A stretch of 64,000 bases of DNA from Eublepharis macularius. Taxonomy: Eukaryota; Chordata; Lepidosauria; Squamata; Eublepharidae. The position numbers and the translations under genes were made by a program. The notes beneath the pieces were generated by a model that was not told where the DNA came from, searched no databases, and was given only the letters and a program-made list of their open reading frames with translations. The stretch lies in the NCBI RefSeq assembly GCF_028583425.1, contig NC_072802.1:14393926-14457925 (forward strand), in the 5' to 3' direction. This document shows, one piece after another, positions 54,311 through 64,000 of this stretch; positions within the stretch are counted from its first letter, which is position 1, and each line of letters starts with the position of its first letter.

Positions 54311-56298
54311 GTATCCTTTCAGTGTGCTCTAATGTGTTTGCGTTGTAACTGTAACCTAAGTAAATCAAACTTTGGTCAAAAATCTCAACTTTATAGGCTG
54401 GTTTATGTTAGAAGGAATTTAGGATTTTGTTGTATTTTTAGCTTTCTTCTCTTTACTTTATGCACAGCCCTTTGTATGGCCATGACCAAGCTAGACTGTA
54501 ACTGTCTCAAACAGAAGCTTACTTGATTTGTTTTCAGAGTCATTTTGATGTAGTTTACAAAGAATAGTCTAATCTTTGCAGGACACAGAAGTGAAAGATA
54601 GTAGCCCAGGCACCCTCAGAGGCAAGAACCACTGGTGGGGGTGGAGGGGACCCACTCCTCCTCAGTACCTTTTAATGGGACCATTGCTCCAGAGTAAGCG
54701 GAAGTTAGCTATAGAATAACAGAAGGTAGAAAACAAGTGTTTCCAGACTGTATGTTTGTCTTGTGAGAATGATACCTTAGTTTGATTAAGGCTGCTTCCA
54801 CATGGACATTTAGGTCTGCCTTGAGTCCCCTGCACCAGTTTCTGTACAACATTGTTGTGCAGTTGTTTACCTTCTGGAGTTTTCCCTGCATCACTGCGCT
54901 TTCCCCCTAACCTGCTTTGGTTCAGTTTTTCTGAAAATACCATACTCAGAATTGGTTTAGTTGCTGCATGGATGGGAAGGTTTAGGTTTCCATTGGCGGG
55001 GGGAGGACCCACCTACATCAGCACCATCTCCCATTAGTATCACCAGCTGGGTGGTGGGGAAGGCTGGAGTTGGCTCCTCCGCCGCCCATGCCACCTCCTC
55101 CACCACCGCAGCAGCCAGCAGGGCAGCGGGGAAGGCCTGGATCAGCTGCTTGGCTCCCCGCAAAACAGCTGATCTGTGGGTTTTAATGCCCCTTTCCATG
55201 CCACTTTGCAGCGGCACGGAAAGGGACATTTAAACCCCCGCTGGCTGGATCAGCTGCTTGGCGGGGATCTCCCCACCAAACAGCTGATCCACAGGTTTAA
55301 ATGCCCCTTTCCGTGCCGCTACAAAGTGGCACGGACAGGGGCATTTAAACCCCTGTCCTGAAGCTTCCTGAAGTGATACAGATCACTTCGGGAAGCTTTG
55401 ATTCGGGGTTTCTGAATCATTGTGAATCGGGTCTAATTTGGATACTTTACTTGAATCGGAAACCTGAATCACAGACCCCTATTCATGGGTATTTGTCAGT
55501 TACAGCATGACACTACAATAGCAGGAATGGCTTTTAGGAAATTGAATATTATTTTAGGAGTCTACTGAGAAATGCAAAGTTTTCTTTACTGCTCTTTGGG
55601 TTAAAAGGTTTATATTTACAAAGCAGCCCAAAACAAGCCTACCAGCACTCTAACATGAAGTGGGAACAACTCATTGGACTGCAAACTTAGTCCCAGTTTA
55701 TAAAAAGAATCCTAACACGGCTAAATCTGATCAGAATAATCAGGTTTCTCAGAGGCTGAGTTTAGGTTCAACTTAAGTGTTCATGATATCCTGTGTCTCT
55801 CTTTCCTTGTTAGGGTGTTTCAAATTCAGTAATATTGTACATTGAGAGACAGGAATAAAAACTTGTTTGCACAATCACAATGTAACTACAGTTTATGTCT
55901 GAATACTAGCTAGTCCACCTGCCTGTTCATGAGGATGGCAAGAAGGACACAAAGCACATTTCTTGTGATAATTCAGCAACAGTTTAACTTGCAGTTTAAA
56001 ATATATGGGGGGAAATTCTCCTCTTTCAGCTTGTTTCTTACGTGGTTTGTGGATTGATTAGTGCTATTCTGAAGCAAGACCTCTTAAACCTTGATATTTT
56101 TTTACTATACATCTACATAGCAATTTAGATATTGTAAATTTGATCTGACTGTTGAGATGTTTTTTTAAACAAGCATCTCTGTTGACAGCACCGTCTCCAT
56201 CAGTCAGTGGAATTGTGGTCATTTACTTCAAGCTTTCTTGCTTTTTGAAGAAAAAAAGACTTGAACCTGCTTGAGATTAATATGCCTTCTGTTTCTAG
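54311..56298 (+). other. SMARCA1: SMARCA1 intron 16
   Basis: 2.0 kb. It contains the truncated hAT-family element at 54990-55481. 54790-54950 may be a decayed MITE (gctgcttccacatgg). 55490-56298 shows nothing that I can support. Confidence 0.7.
54990..55481. mobile_element. hAT-type element fragment, inverse to 38078-39440
   Basis: The right end is GAATCACAGACCCCTA, and the preceding 120 bp (TTCGGGAAGCTTTGATTCGG and GGGTCTAATTTGGATACTTT) are the inverse of the left end of the 38078 element. It also holds ctttccgtgccgct repeats and one piece of the GC-rich minisatellite (55040-55140). The left TIR was not found, so the copy is truncated. Confidence 0.65.
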
Positions 56299-56409
56299 CT
56301 GAGCATGATGGAATGGATAGAGCCTCCGAAACGGGAGCGTAAAGCCAACTATGCTGTGGATGCATACTTCAGAGAAGCTCTCCGTGTCAGTGAACCCAAA
56401 ATTCCAAAG
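56299..56409 (+). CDS. SMARCA1: SMARCA1 exon 17 (HAND domain start, residues 713-749)
   Basis: Acceptor TTTCTAG, donor GTGAAA, 37 codons, phase 0. [58 protein letters not shown] is the signature at the start of the HAND module, which contacts nucleosomal DNA with SANT and SLIDE. SEPKIPK is the SMARCA1 form (SEPKAPK in SMARCA5). Confidence 0.97.
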
Positions 56410-56672
56410 GTGAAAGAATCTAGCTTTACAATGTATATTGTTCTTTCCTGTGTTATAACTATGCTACGTATTGCTTTTTCTGAATGTGCAGTAGTAACTA
56501 TGATACATAATAGTAAAGTGTGGTTTGATGCATCTGAGTGCACCTGGGAAATTTTCAGGCTTGCAAACTCCCACCTCTTCCTCCTCCTCTTTGCACATGA
56601 TCAGTGATTTTCATTTTTGTGTGCAAGCCACAGTCTGCTATTCCATCCAAACAGGCAGCCTAAGATTACTAA

Positions 56673-56870
56673 CAGTGGGTTAAACCAGTGGGTTAAACCA
56701 CCCAGTGGGTTAAACTGGCATCTTCAGAGGTGTAGCACTAAAAGACAGAGATCTCTCAGTGTCACCTCTGAAGATGCCAGTCACAGCTGCTGGCGAAACG
56801 TCAGGAACTACAATGCCAAGACCATGGTTATACAGCCCGGAAAATCCACAACATCCATCAATATAATTGT
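56673..56870 (+). mobile_element. Penelope-like retroelement tail with inverted repeat
   Basis: A 13-bp unit (CAGTGGGTTAAAC) occurs three times at 56673-56715. A perfect 19-bp inverted repeat (56714-56732 against 56763-56781) follows, then the hammerhead core, then CATGGTTATACAGCCCGGAA. This order matches tails that are common in squamate genomes and that I associate with Penelope-like elements. No RT or GIY-YIG domain is present here. Confidence 0.6.
56763..56807 (+). ncRNA. Hammerhead ribozyme-like motif
   Basis: CACCT, then CTGAAGA (CUGANGA core, 56768-56774), stem II TGCCAG / CTGGCG with a short loop, then GAAAC (56795-56799) and GTC followed by AGG. CCT before the core can pair with AGG after the cleavage triplet as stem I. 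The minimal ACGU stem III is typical of Penelope-type hammerheads, which work best as dimers. All core bases are present. Cleavage is inferred, not shown. It is in sense orientation in SMARCA1 intron 17. Confidence 0.6.
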
Positions 56871-57000
56871 TAGCAGAGGGGAGAGAGATAAGGAGAGTGT
56901 GCAAGCCTAAGGATCTCCCAGGTTGCCTCCCATAGCTGCAAATCCTGGCTTGCTATTGCATCTGAATCATTTAATTAGAACCTAAGTATAGTATTTATAG

Positions 57001-57216
<216 letters not shown>

Positions 57217-57258
57217 TAACATTCAGAATGTTTTTCAGAGCAGTGGAAGGAAGCACAA

Positions 57259-57376
57259 ATTCTCTGGTGGTCCAGAGGGAGTGGGACAGTCCCTACAAAT
57301 GGGAAGTAGCCCCTCCTCTTCAGTGCAGGATCAGTCAGAAAGGGAGGGGCTCTCTCACAGCTCACCAGTTTTTTCT
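57259..57376. repeat. DIRS left inverted terminal repeat
   Basis: The outer 45 bp (ATTCTCTGGTGGTCCAGAGG onward) are complemented at 62066-62110. The inner part (from CAGTCCCTACAAATGGGAAG to the CTCACCAGTTTTTT side) is inverted at 62390-62507 with moderate divergence. Confidence 0.85.
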
Positions 57377-57801
57377 GGCCCTGCCCTGGTGCAGGATGTC
57401 GACTGCGCTCCTTAGAGCGCAGGATCCCCAAACAAAAAAAAGAGAGAAGAAGACGGAACACTGAGGCAGTGCTCGCAGGGAAGGAAGGGTTTCACAAACC
57501 ACCCACCCACCTCAATGGCGGCAGACATGACTGTGAGCGGCGGAGCCAACAACACTAGGTGCACCTAGCTTCCACGGCTCTCGCCCGAGACTGCCACGCT
57601 GAGATCCAGCCTCTAGGCACAAAGATCTCTCCCGTCTCTCCTACCTTCACCTTCTTGCCTCAGTTGGGGAGCGGTAGAGCCTGAAGAGCCAGCGGAGTAA
57701 CGTCGGGGCTGAGACGGCCTCCTACAGCTCGGTGTGGCTCTTTTCCCCTCTCTGCTTAAAGATCTGGCTGGCAACGTAGAGGGGCAGCCCTTTCTGGCAA
57801 A

Positions 57802-59147
57802 ATGGGCAGTAAGATACCCCTTTTTGGGCTGTTTTCTGATAACCCCACCTCCTTTTCATTTGTCCTCTCCGGCCTTAGACTCCATTTTCCTGCCCTTTAT
57901 TCGGAATTCAGGGAAGTGTTAAAGGAACATGGCCCCATCAGCCAGGGTCCTGTTTCCTCAGAAGGGCAAGGAAAGCAGTCCAATAGGGGGCGAGCTTCCA
58001 AGAGAGAGAAAAGGAGGAGTGCTTCTCCCTCTTCACCTATACCTAAAAGGAGGAGAGAAGAGGAATCTGTTGCTGATAGGTTTCTTAGCCCCTGCAGAGA
58101 TGATCATTCAGACTCAGAGATGTCAGACCCATCCTCCAACGAGGAAGGAGAGCTTTCCGAGGAGGAGGAGGATACCTTGGCCCCTTCTCAAGTCAGGCTT
58201 TTTCCTCAGGAGGTGTGTGCTAGACTGTTGCCTAAGGTCTTAAAGGTGCTGGAAATTCCACCTGTACCCTCAGACAAGCAAGAAACTGACCCTGCCTTCC
58301 CTCAAGGGTCAGAGAGGGTGCTACCCAAGAAGGGCAGTATGCAAACTGGCGTGCCCCTGCCTGCAGTTTTCTATGACATTATGAAAGCAGAATGGGAGGC
58401 ACCAGCAAAATCAAAGACTACCCCCCTATTGTGAACAAGCTTTACTCACTGATACCAGATCCAACTAAGAAAATAAAACTACCCACTGAGGACGGTCTGG
58501 TACCCAGCCTTGCGACTACTTCAGTCTTACTCATGGAGGCAGATGGACTTCCTAAAGACCCTTGCGATAGAAGGATTGAACAGACAGTACGTAGAAACTT
58601 TGAGGCCTCGGCAACTTCATTCAAAGCTTCAGTAACTGGCTCCTTATTTGCAAGGGTGGCTTTCTCTTAGGCTTCTGACTTGGCGGCTGACTTGAAGGAA
58701 ATCAAAGATGAGGTTAAGAAGATTGCTCAGGCGACAGCCTTTGCGGCAGATGCCTCCTTGGATGCTCTTCAATTTTCCTCTAGAGCCATGGGTTTAAATG
58801 TTGCGTCTAGAAGGAATACTTGGCTGAGGAAATGGGAGGTAGATCCTTCAGTGGAAGCCAAAGTTGCAGCAATTCCTTTTAGAGGGACTAACCTTTTTGG
58901 TGAGGCACTGGAAAGATACCTAGTAGAAGATAAGGAGAAGGAAAAGGTCTTACCTTCTAAAAGGGCAGGAACCGCAATCGAAAAGGAGGTTCCAGTCCTT
59001 CGAGACCCCAGGAGGACTCAGCAATTCAGGAGCTCTAGACCTTTCAAAGGATTGTGGCAACCCAGAACCAGGTCCGATAACAGAGCCTCAGCCTTCCCCA
59101 AATCCAATCAGTTCAACAAGGGACAGAAGAAGGAGTCTTCTGCATGA
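57802..59147 (+). pseudogene. DIRS gag-like region, frameshifted
   Basis: Frame 1 from 57802 reads MGSKIPLFGLFS and then an acidic, Ser/Glu-rich stretch to a stop at 58434. The protein-like signal continues in frame 3 from about 58410 (PIVNKLYSLIPDPTKKIKLP, then FRGTNLFGEALERYL). There is a TAG at 58668-58670 and the end is at 59147. LFGEALERYL is typical of DIRS gag proteins. At least one frameshift and one stop disable it. Confidence 0.7.
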
Positions 59148-59217
59148 CTATGATGCCCCAAGGGAGACATCGAAGATAAGGGGCAGGTTACAGAGATTCG
59201 CAGGCATATGACATCAA

Positions 59218-60864
59218 ACAATCTCAGACAGATGGGTGCTGGACACTGTAACAAGTGGATACTCTTTGGAATTCAGATCAATCCCACCATGATACGTGCT
59301 TCTAATGCCAAGGAATCCATTGAGTCTAAAACATCATCTGCTACTAAAAGCAATCCATCACTTACTCGACATTGGTGCCATAGAGCCTGTTCTTCCAGAC
59401 CAGAGGAACCAAGGGGTTTACTCAGTGTTCGTCATAGTACCAAAGAAGAACGGAGATGTCAGGGGCATATTAGATCTTCAGTGGCTGAACAGACACATCA
59501 GGACGCACAGATTTCGGATGGAGAGCCTGTGATCCGTAGTGTCCACCATTCAAAAGGGAGACTTCCCAGCCCCCATCAATCTGTCGGAAGCGTACCTACA
59601 CATCCCTATAAAGGTGACATATCGAAGGTTTCTCCGCTTTGCTTACAATGGAGAACATTTTCAGTATCGAACACTCCCCTTCGCTCTCAAGTCGTCTCCC
59701 AGAGTATTCACCAAGGTCCTGGTAACCCTGATGGCTCTCCTCAGGCTTCAGGGGGTCACATTATTTCTGTACCTCGACGACATTCTAGTAAGGGCATCCT
59801 CCTTACAGTCAGGCGTAGAGGCAGTAAGAAGGACATCAGAAGGAACATGGGTTCATAATCAACACGAAAAAGAGCAGTCTAGTACCGGTTTAGAGGATCA
59901 TACATCTGGGAGTACTTATAGATACGACAAAGGACAGGATTTTCTTATCCCCGGAGAGACAAGAAAAGATAAGATCCATGATAGTACAGCTTCTAGAGAA
60001 CCAACATCAGGAACTGATGTTCCTGGCCCAACTCACAGGAATGCTAGTCTCCTGTCAGGACATAGTTCAGTGGGCCAGATTCCACACCCAGCCACTCCAG
60101 TGGTTCCTCCTCCCTTACCAGAGAGCCATTGCCCACAGGAGACACTTTCTGGTAAGGATACCAAGAGGTCTTCTGAAAGAAATCAAGTGGTGGATGCACC
60201 CTTGCAGGTTCCAGTTGGGCATCCCTCTCCAAAAACCGAGGAGAGTGGTGATAACAACAGACGCCAGTTGGTGGGGCTGGGGGGCCCACTCTCTGAGCAG
60301 GATGGCCCAAGGCACTTGGTTGGAGGAAGAGAGATCCAAGAGCATGAACCTGCTGGAGCTGAGAGCCATCAGAAAGGGACTAATGCAGTTTCAAACAACT
60401 TTCAAATACTCATGTCTTAGTTCAGACGGACAACATGATGGCGAAAGCATACCTGAACAGAAAAGGCAGGACCAAGTCCAAGTCTTTACACAAGGAGGCC
60501 AGTGCCATAATGGAATGGGCACAAGCCAACGGCCAGTCTCTAAAAGCGGTACGTGTGGCAGGACAGAACAACGTTCTGGTGGACCGACTAAGCCGAGGAA
60601 AAAGATCAGTTGGAATGGATGCTGGACAGGTACATATTCCAAGGGATATGCAACAGGTTCAGCACACTGCTCATCAACCTTTTTGCAATGCAGCAAAATT
60701 TCCAGGTTCAAAGGTTCGTGTCCAGAAGAAGGAACTCCCAGGCCCTGAATTTCTATTGGCCACGACAGCTACTGTATGCCTTTCCACCAATACAATTAAT
60801 CCTCAGGGTAATACAGAAGATATTAGAACAGCAGGCGAAGGTGATACTCATAGCACCTCATTAG
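59218..60864 (+). pseudogene. DIRS reverse transcriptase and RNase H, broken
   Basis: RT in frame 1 starts near DRWVLDTVTSGYSLEF (about 59218) and includes GVYSVFVIVPKKNGDVRGIL, DLQWLNRHIRTHRFRMESL, and the active-site YLDD with the Asp pair at 59776-59781. In-frame TGA codons lie near 59290 and at 59530. After about 59800 the signal moves to frame 2, with RNase H TTDASWWGWGAH (about 60254-60290) and NLLELRAI. It then moves to frame 3 (QTDNMMAKAYLNRKG, from about 60420) and to frame 1 (LYAFPPIQLILRVI, ending at a TAG at 60862). Confidence 0.8.
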
Positions 60865-60869
60865 CCATG

Positions 60870-62019
60870 AAGGACATGGTTCCAGGATCTGTTGAGGCTA
60901 TCAACTATGGAGCCATAGCATCTACCCATCACGGAGAATCTGCTGATAGAAGGGAACCTACGTTGCTCTCAACCAGAGGTATTAAACCTTACTGCTTGGA
61001 AACTGAACGCGACCAATTTAGGAGCTTAGGTTATACAGAGGAAGTCATATCCACCTTGCTAGCCTCAAGAAAGAAGTCAACAAGCAAAAGTTATGACAAC
61101 ATATGGCAGGTTTTCCAAGAATGGTGTCTGAACAGACAGAAAGACCCAATGTCAGTTAAAGTTAGTAAGATCCTGCTCTTCTTACAGGAAGGCTTGAATA
61201 AGGGCTTGAGTAATAGCACCTTAAAGCGTCAGATGGCAGCCATTTCAGCTATTAGAGGAAGTAGGAAAGGTAAATCTCTTGCCCAACACCCACACATTAA
61301 AAGATTTCTTAGGGGCACAACACTCATTAATCCTCCACAGGTGCACAGATTCCCTACATGGAATCTTAACTTAGCATTAACGAAGGAGCCTTTTGAGCCC
61401 ATGACGACATGCCCCTTAAAGGCGCTAACATTTAAAACTCTGTTCCGGGTAGGAATATCCTCAGCTAGGAGGGTGTCTGAGCTAAACTTGCTGTCAGTAG
61501 ATAAAGAACTGTGCATTTTTCACAATGACAGAGTTGTGTTGCGGCCAGACCCAACCTTTATCCCCAAGGTTAACTCCACTTTCCATAGAGGTGCAGAGAT
61601 AAACTTACTTCCTTTTGCTCTAATCCCAAGCACAGGAAGGAGAGGGAATGGCATTACCTAGATTTACATAGAGCCTTAAGTTTCTACATAGATAGGACTA
61701 GGCAGATCCGCAAAATGTTCGTTTCCTTCAGAAAGTCATCCCTGGGCAATAGTCTGCCTCTACTTTAAGTAGATGGATCAGAGGATGTATCATTGTGGTC
61801 TATAAGGCCAGGGGTTTGGAACCCCCTGGAGGGATAACGGCCCGCTCTCTCCGAGGGGCGGCTACTTCAGCTGCGTATAGATCTTTTCCTTCCCTGGAGA
61901 TGGTCTGTAAAGCTGCCACTTGGAGGTCAGTGCATTCATTTACTAGACATTATAAAGTAGACAAGATAGCCTCGGCTGAGGCTTCATTTGGAAGGAGGGT
62001 ACTGCAGCACACCCTCTAA
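60870..62019 (+). pseudogene. DIRS tyrosine recombinase, broken
   Basis: Frame 3 carries the N-terminal SAM-like part (STSKSYDNIWQVFQEWCLNR, SNSTLKRQMAAISAIRGS) and the first catalytic region (FRVGISSARRVSELNLLSVD, with the Arg of ARR). A stop at 61661 and a frameshift move the rest to frame 1: GGITARSLRGAATSAAYRS, then WRSVHSFTRHY with the catalytic Tyr. The His of the usual HxxR box appears to be Arg here (ARSLRG), a further loss. Family members overlap the RNase H frame at the 5' end, as seen here. Confidence 0.8.
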
Positions 62020-62065
62020 ATCTGACAGTTGAGTAATCCTCCCTGGGGCACACTGCTTTTTATGT

Positions 62066-62174
62066 CCCATTTGTAAGGACTGTCCCACTCCCTCTGGACC
62101 ACCAGAGAATGGAAGATTTGTGTTCACTTACCGTGAAGCTTCCTTTCTCGGTGGTCCAGGAGTGGGACAGTCCT
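62066..62174. repeat. DIRS internal complementary region
   Basis: 62066-62110 is the inverse of 57259-57303. 62108-62174 is the inverse of about 62486-62555. The two halves meet at AAT (62108-62110), the complement of the ATT at both element ends. Confidence 0.88.
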
Positions 62175-62389
62175 ACCCACCCTTTAGACGGAAATGGTGT
62201 GCTGACGTACCGAGGTTAAATTTGCAGGATCAAGGTTTATAGATTGTTACTTTAAAAAAAAAAGCAAAAGGAGAGGACAAAATGTTTCTGGTTGTAAGTT
62301 TTTGTTATTGATGACAAGTTGAGTTTTGACAGAAAGGTGGAGGGGAATTCTCTACATTGGGCACGGCAACTTACAGGAACACAAGGCTT

Positions 62390-62555
62390 GGAAAAGAACT
62401 GGTGAGCCGTGGGTGAGCCCCTCCCCTTCCGGGATCATTCAAGTCGACTTACCCTGCACTGAAGAGGAGGAGCTACTTCCCATTTGTAAGGACTGTCCCA
62501 CTCCCAGACCACTGAGAAAGGAAGCTTCACGGTAAGTGAACACAGATCTTCCATT
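62390..62555. repeat. DIRS right inverted terminal repeat with extension
   Basis: 62390-62507 is the inverse of the left repeat (CCCTGCACTGAAGAGGAGGA and CCCATTTGTAAGGACTGTCC). 62508-62555 is the right-only extension (AAAGGAAGCTTCACGGTAAG to CTTCCATT) that is complemented in the internal region. Confidence 0.85.
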
Positions 62556-62736
62556 CTGTTCTCTGTTTCTTGTACTTCAGACTTCTTAGTCATTTTTTAA
62601 TTTAGTTCCAGTATGTATATAGCAGGATCAAGCAAATTAGTCAACAGAGGGCAATGTTGGAAATGTATTATTAATTGAAGGGCTACAATAAATATGTTGA
62701 TTCAAGTTCTGATACATTAGTAGACATTGATGCAGA

Positions 62737-62894
62737 GGAGTTAGCCGTGTTAGTCTGTGGTAGCAAAATCAAAAAGAGTCCAGTAGCACCTTTTAAGACT
62801 AACCAATTTTATTGTAGCATAAGCTTTCGAGAATCAAGTTCTCTTCGTCAGATTCTCGAAAGTCTTAAAAGGTGCTACTGGACTCTTTTTGATT
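62737..62894. repeat. Snap-back pair of dispersed repeat R1
   Basis: AATCAAAAAGAGTCCAGTAG and CACCTTTTAAGACT at 62766-62799 are inverted at 62860-62894 as AGTCTTAAAAGGTGCTACTG and GACTCTTTTTGATT. The loop carries TTATTGTAGCATAAGCTTTC. The near-identity of the two arms suggests that one was copied from the other. Confidence 0.7.
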
Positions 62895-63822
62895 AGTAGA
62901 CATTGGAACTCAACTACACGTTATCTGGAACGCTTATGATTCCTGGCGTTAAAAAAAGCCCTTTAAAAGCAACAACAAAGATTTTTGGATGAGGGCTGTA
63001 GCAGTGGGAGGGGGATGTAAAACTCTTCCCTCATACCATTTTGCCTGTAGGAATCAGCCCTTCTCCGTTGTCCTGCTATTAGCACTATTAAGGAAAAAAA
63101 CGATACATACAATACCTTGTCTTTTTCTTCCTACTGGGATTACTAGCATGGAAGGAAAGAGTTAATTCTTCTGTCCCTCAGTGCTGTAATCCATATTGGG
63201 CCCCTTCAGTTTTAAGAAAAAGAAAGTATTGTGTAATTGAGTTTTTAGAGAAGATGATTCTACTCAGAGTTGTTCATGAGCCCTGGCTGTACTGCCACAT
63301 AGCTGGGTAATTTACATAAGGATTGTTTGCTTTATTTAAGAGGAGAGAATATGAATATTAATATTTTAGGAATACACGTCTGTGCTAGATAAATGAATGT
63401 ACATTGCCAGCAGTGAGGTTTGAGCATGTATCATGTAGGCATCTAATTTGGAAGGTATAGAACAGAATTTGTGCAAACTGATTATTGTCTGGGGCTTTTA
63501 TTTGATGTGGTGTAACATTTGATTCAAGGCTACAGGTTGCTGTTCAGAGCTTGTTCAAAATTCCAGCCAGCAAAGGGTATGAAAATATTTCCTGTTTCCC
63601 ATACTTTGTGGAGGCACCATGCAGACACAACACTGCTGATCTCTTAGCCAAGCTACACTACGAATTCCCTCCACCTTTCCTTTGCCGTTAATGTTGTTAT
63701 CAGGATGGCAAAAACTGGAGTGGACTGTGAAGCAGTCGAGAAGTATCTTTCTAAATTGTTGCATGGGGAAGTAATGGGACCTTGAGGTTATGTGTAATTA
63801 ATTGGAAAATGAGTATGTACTT

Positions 63823-63858
63823 GGACACACACACACACACACACCATACACACACACC
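63823..63858. repeat. (CA)n microsatellite
   Basis: About 11 CA units, one CATA interruption, and then about 5 more units. Confidence 0.9.
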
Positions 63859-64000
63859 TAGCTTCATATATATGCTGTCGAGGTTTGAATTTGGTGACTA
63901 ATCATAGAATAGGTCTTGGAGGTCCATCGTCAAATCTTAGTGAAATGTCAACTTGGTATGTGGAGGTAGTGAAAACTTCAGATTATTAAGGAAAGGCAAG

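Larger units (their letters stand above)
57259..62555 (+). mobile_element. DIRS-type tyrosine-recombinase retrotransposon (degenerate, full length)
   Basis: About 5.3 kb from ATT at 57259 to ATT at 62555. It has terminal inverted repeats (57259-57376 and 62390-62507), a right-end extension to 62555, and an internal complementary region at 62066-62174. The latter equals the complement of the left end joined to the complement of the right end at a shared AAT/ATT triplet. This is the DIRS-1 plan, in which the ends are rebuilt from the internal copy and a circle is integrated by a tyrosine recombinase without target-site duplication. Gag, RT/RNase H and recombinase regions follow in order, all broken. 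No methyltransferase domain is recognised. Confidence 0.9.

Noticed and set aside
63555-63764. A coding exon near the window end.
   Set aside because: The minus-strand ORF has no conserved residues or splice sites, and no SMARCA1 residues after exon 18 are seen.

Overview
This is vertebrate nuclear DNA, most likely from a squamate reptile; a gecko would fit, but the species cannot be fixed from the sequence. The evidence is an intron-rich ISWI ATPase gene embedded in the repeat mix expected of lizards: Sauria-type tRNA SINEs, 5S rRNA-derived SINEs, CR1 and L2 3' ends, a full-length L1, a DIRS-type tyrosine-recombinase retrotransposon, a Penelope-type tail with a hammerhead motif, and several small DNA transposon families. 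Family names come from recognition by eye; no database search was possible.

Layout. 1-16.1 kb is intergenic, made of SINEs, small inverted-repeat transposons and unassigned DNA. It includes a GC-rich island at about 10.48-11.05 kb with a strong minus-strand splice donor, a candidate promoter or first exon of a divergent transcript. At 16.1-16.9 kb is a CpG island with two NRF1-like sites, a GGC tract and the first coding exon of SMARCA1 (SNF2L) on the plus strand. Eighteen coding exons follow between 16,705 and 57,135. They encode about 787 residues: the N-terminus, the AutoN-like segment, both ATPase lobes and the start of the HAND domain. All junctions are GT-AG and phase-consistent. The SANT, SLIDE and C-terminal exons lie beyond the window.

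Introns as transposon hosts. Intron 1 holds a 6.1 kb antisense L1 with both ORFs open and a 15-bp target-site duplication. Introns 1, 5, 15 and 16 hold members of a hAT-type non-autonomous family with TIRs near TAGGGATGTG/CACACCCCTA. Three have perfect 8-bp duplications, and one carries a GC-rich minisatellite. Intron 10 holds an L1 ORF2 fragment and a long CT tract. Intron 17 holds a Penelope-like tail with a hammerhead-ribozyme core in the sense orientation. Intron 18 holds a 5.3 kb DIRS element whose terminal inverted repeats and internal complementary region can be read directly, but whose gag, RT/RNase H and tyrosine recombinase frames are broken.

The one host gene recognised is SMARCA1. 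No undescribed multi-gene system is claimed. The most unusual signals are the intact L1, the DIRS junction geometry, the intronic hammerhead core, the hAT/minisatellite element and a recurrent snap-back arrangement of one dispersed repeat.
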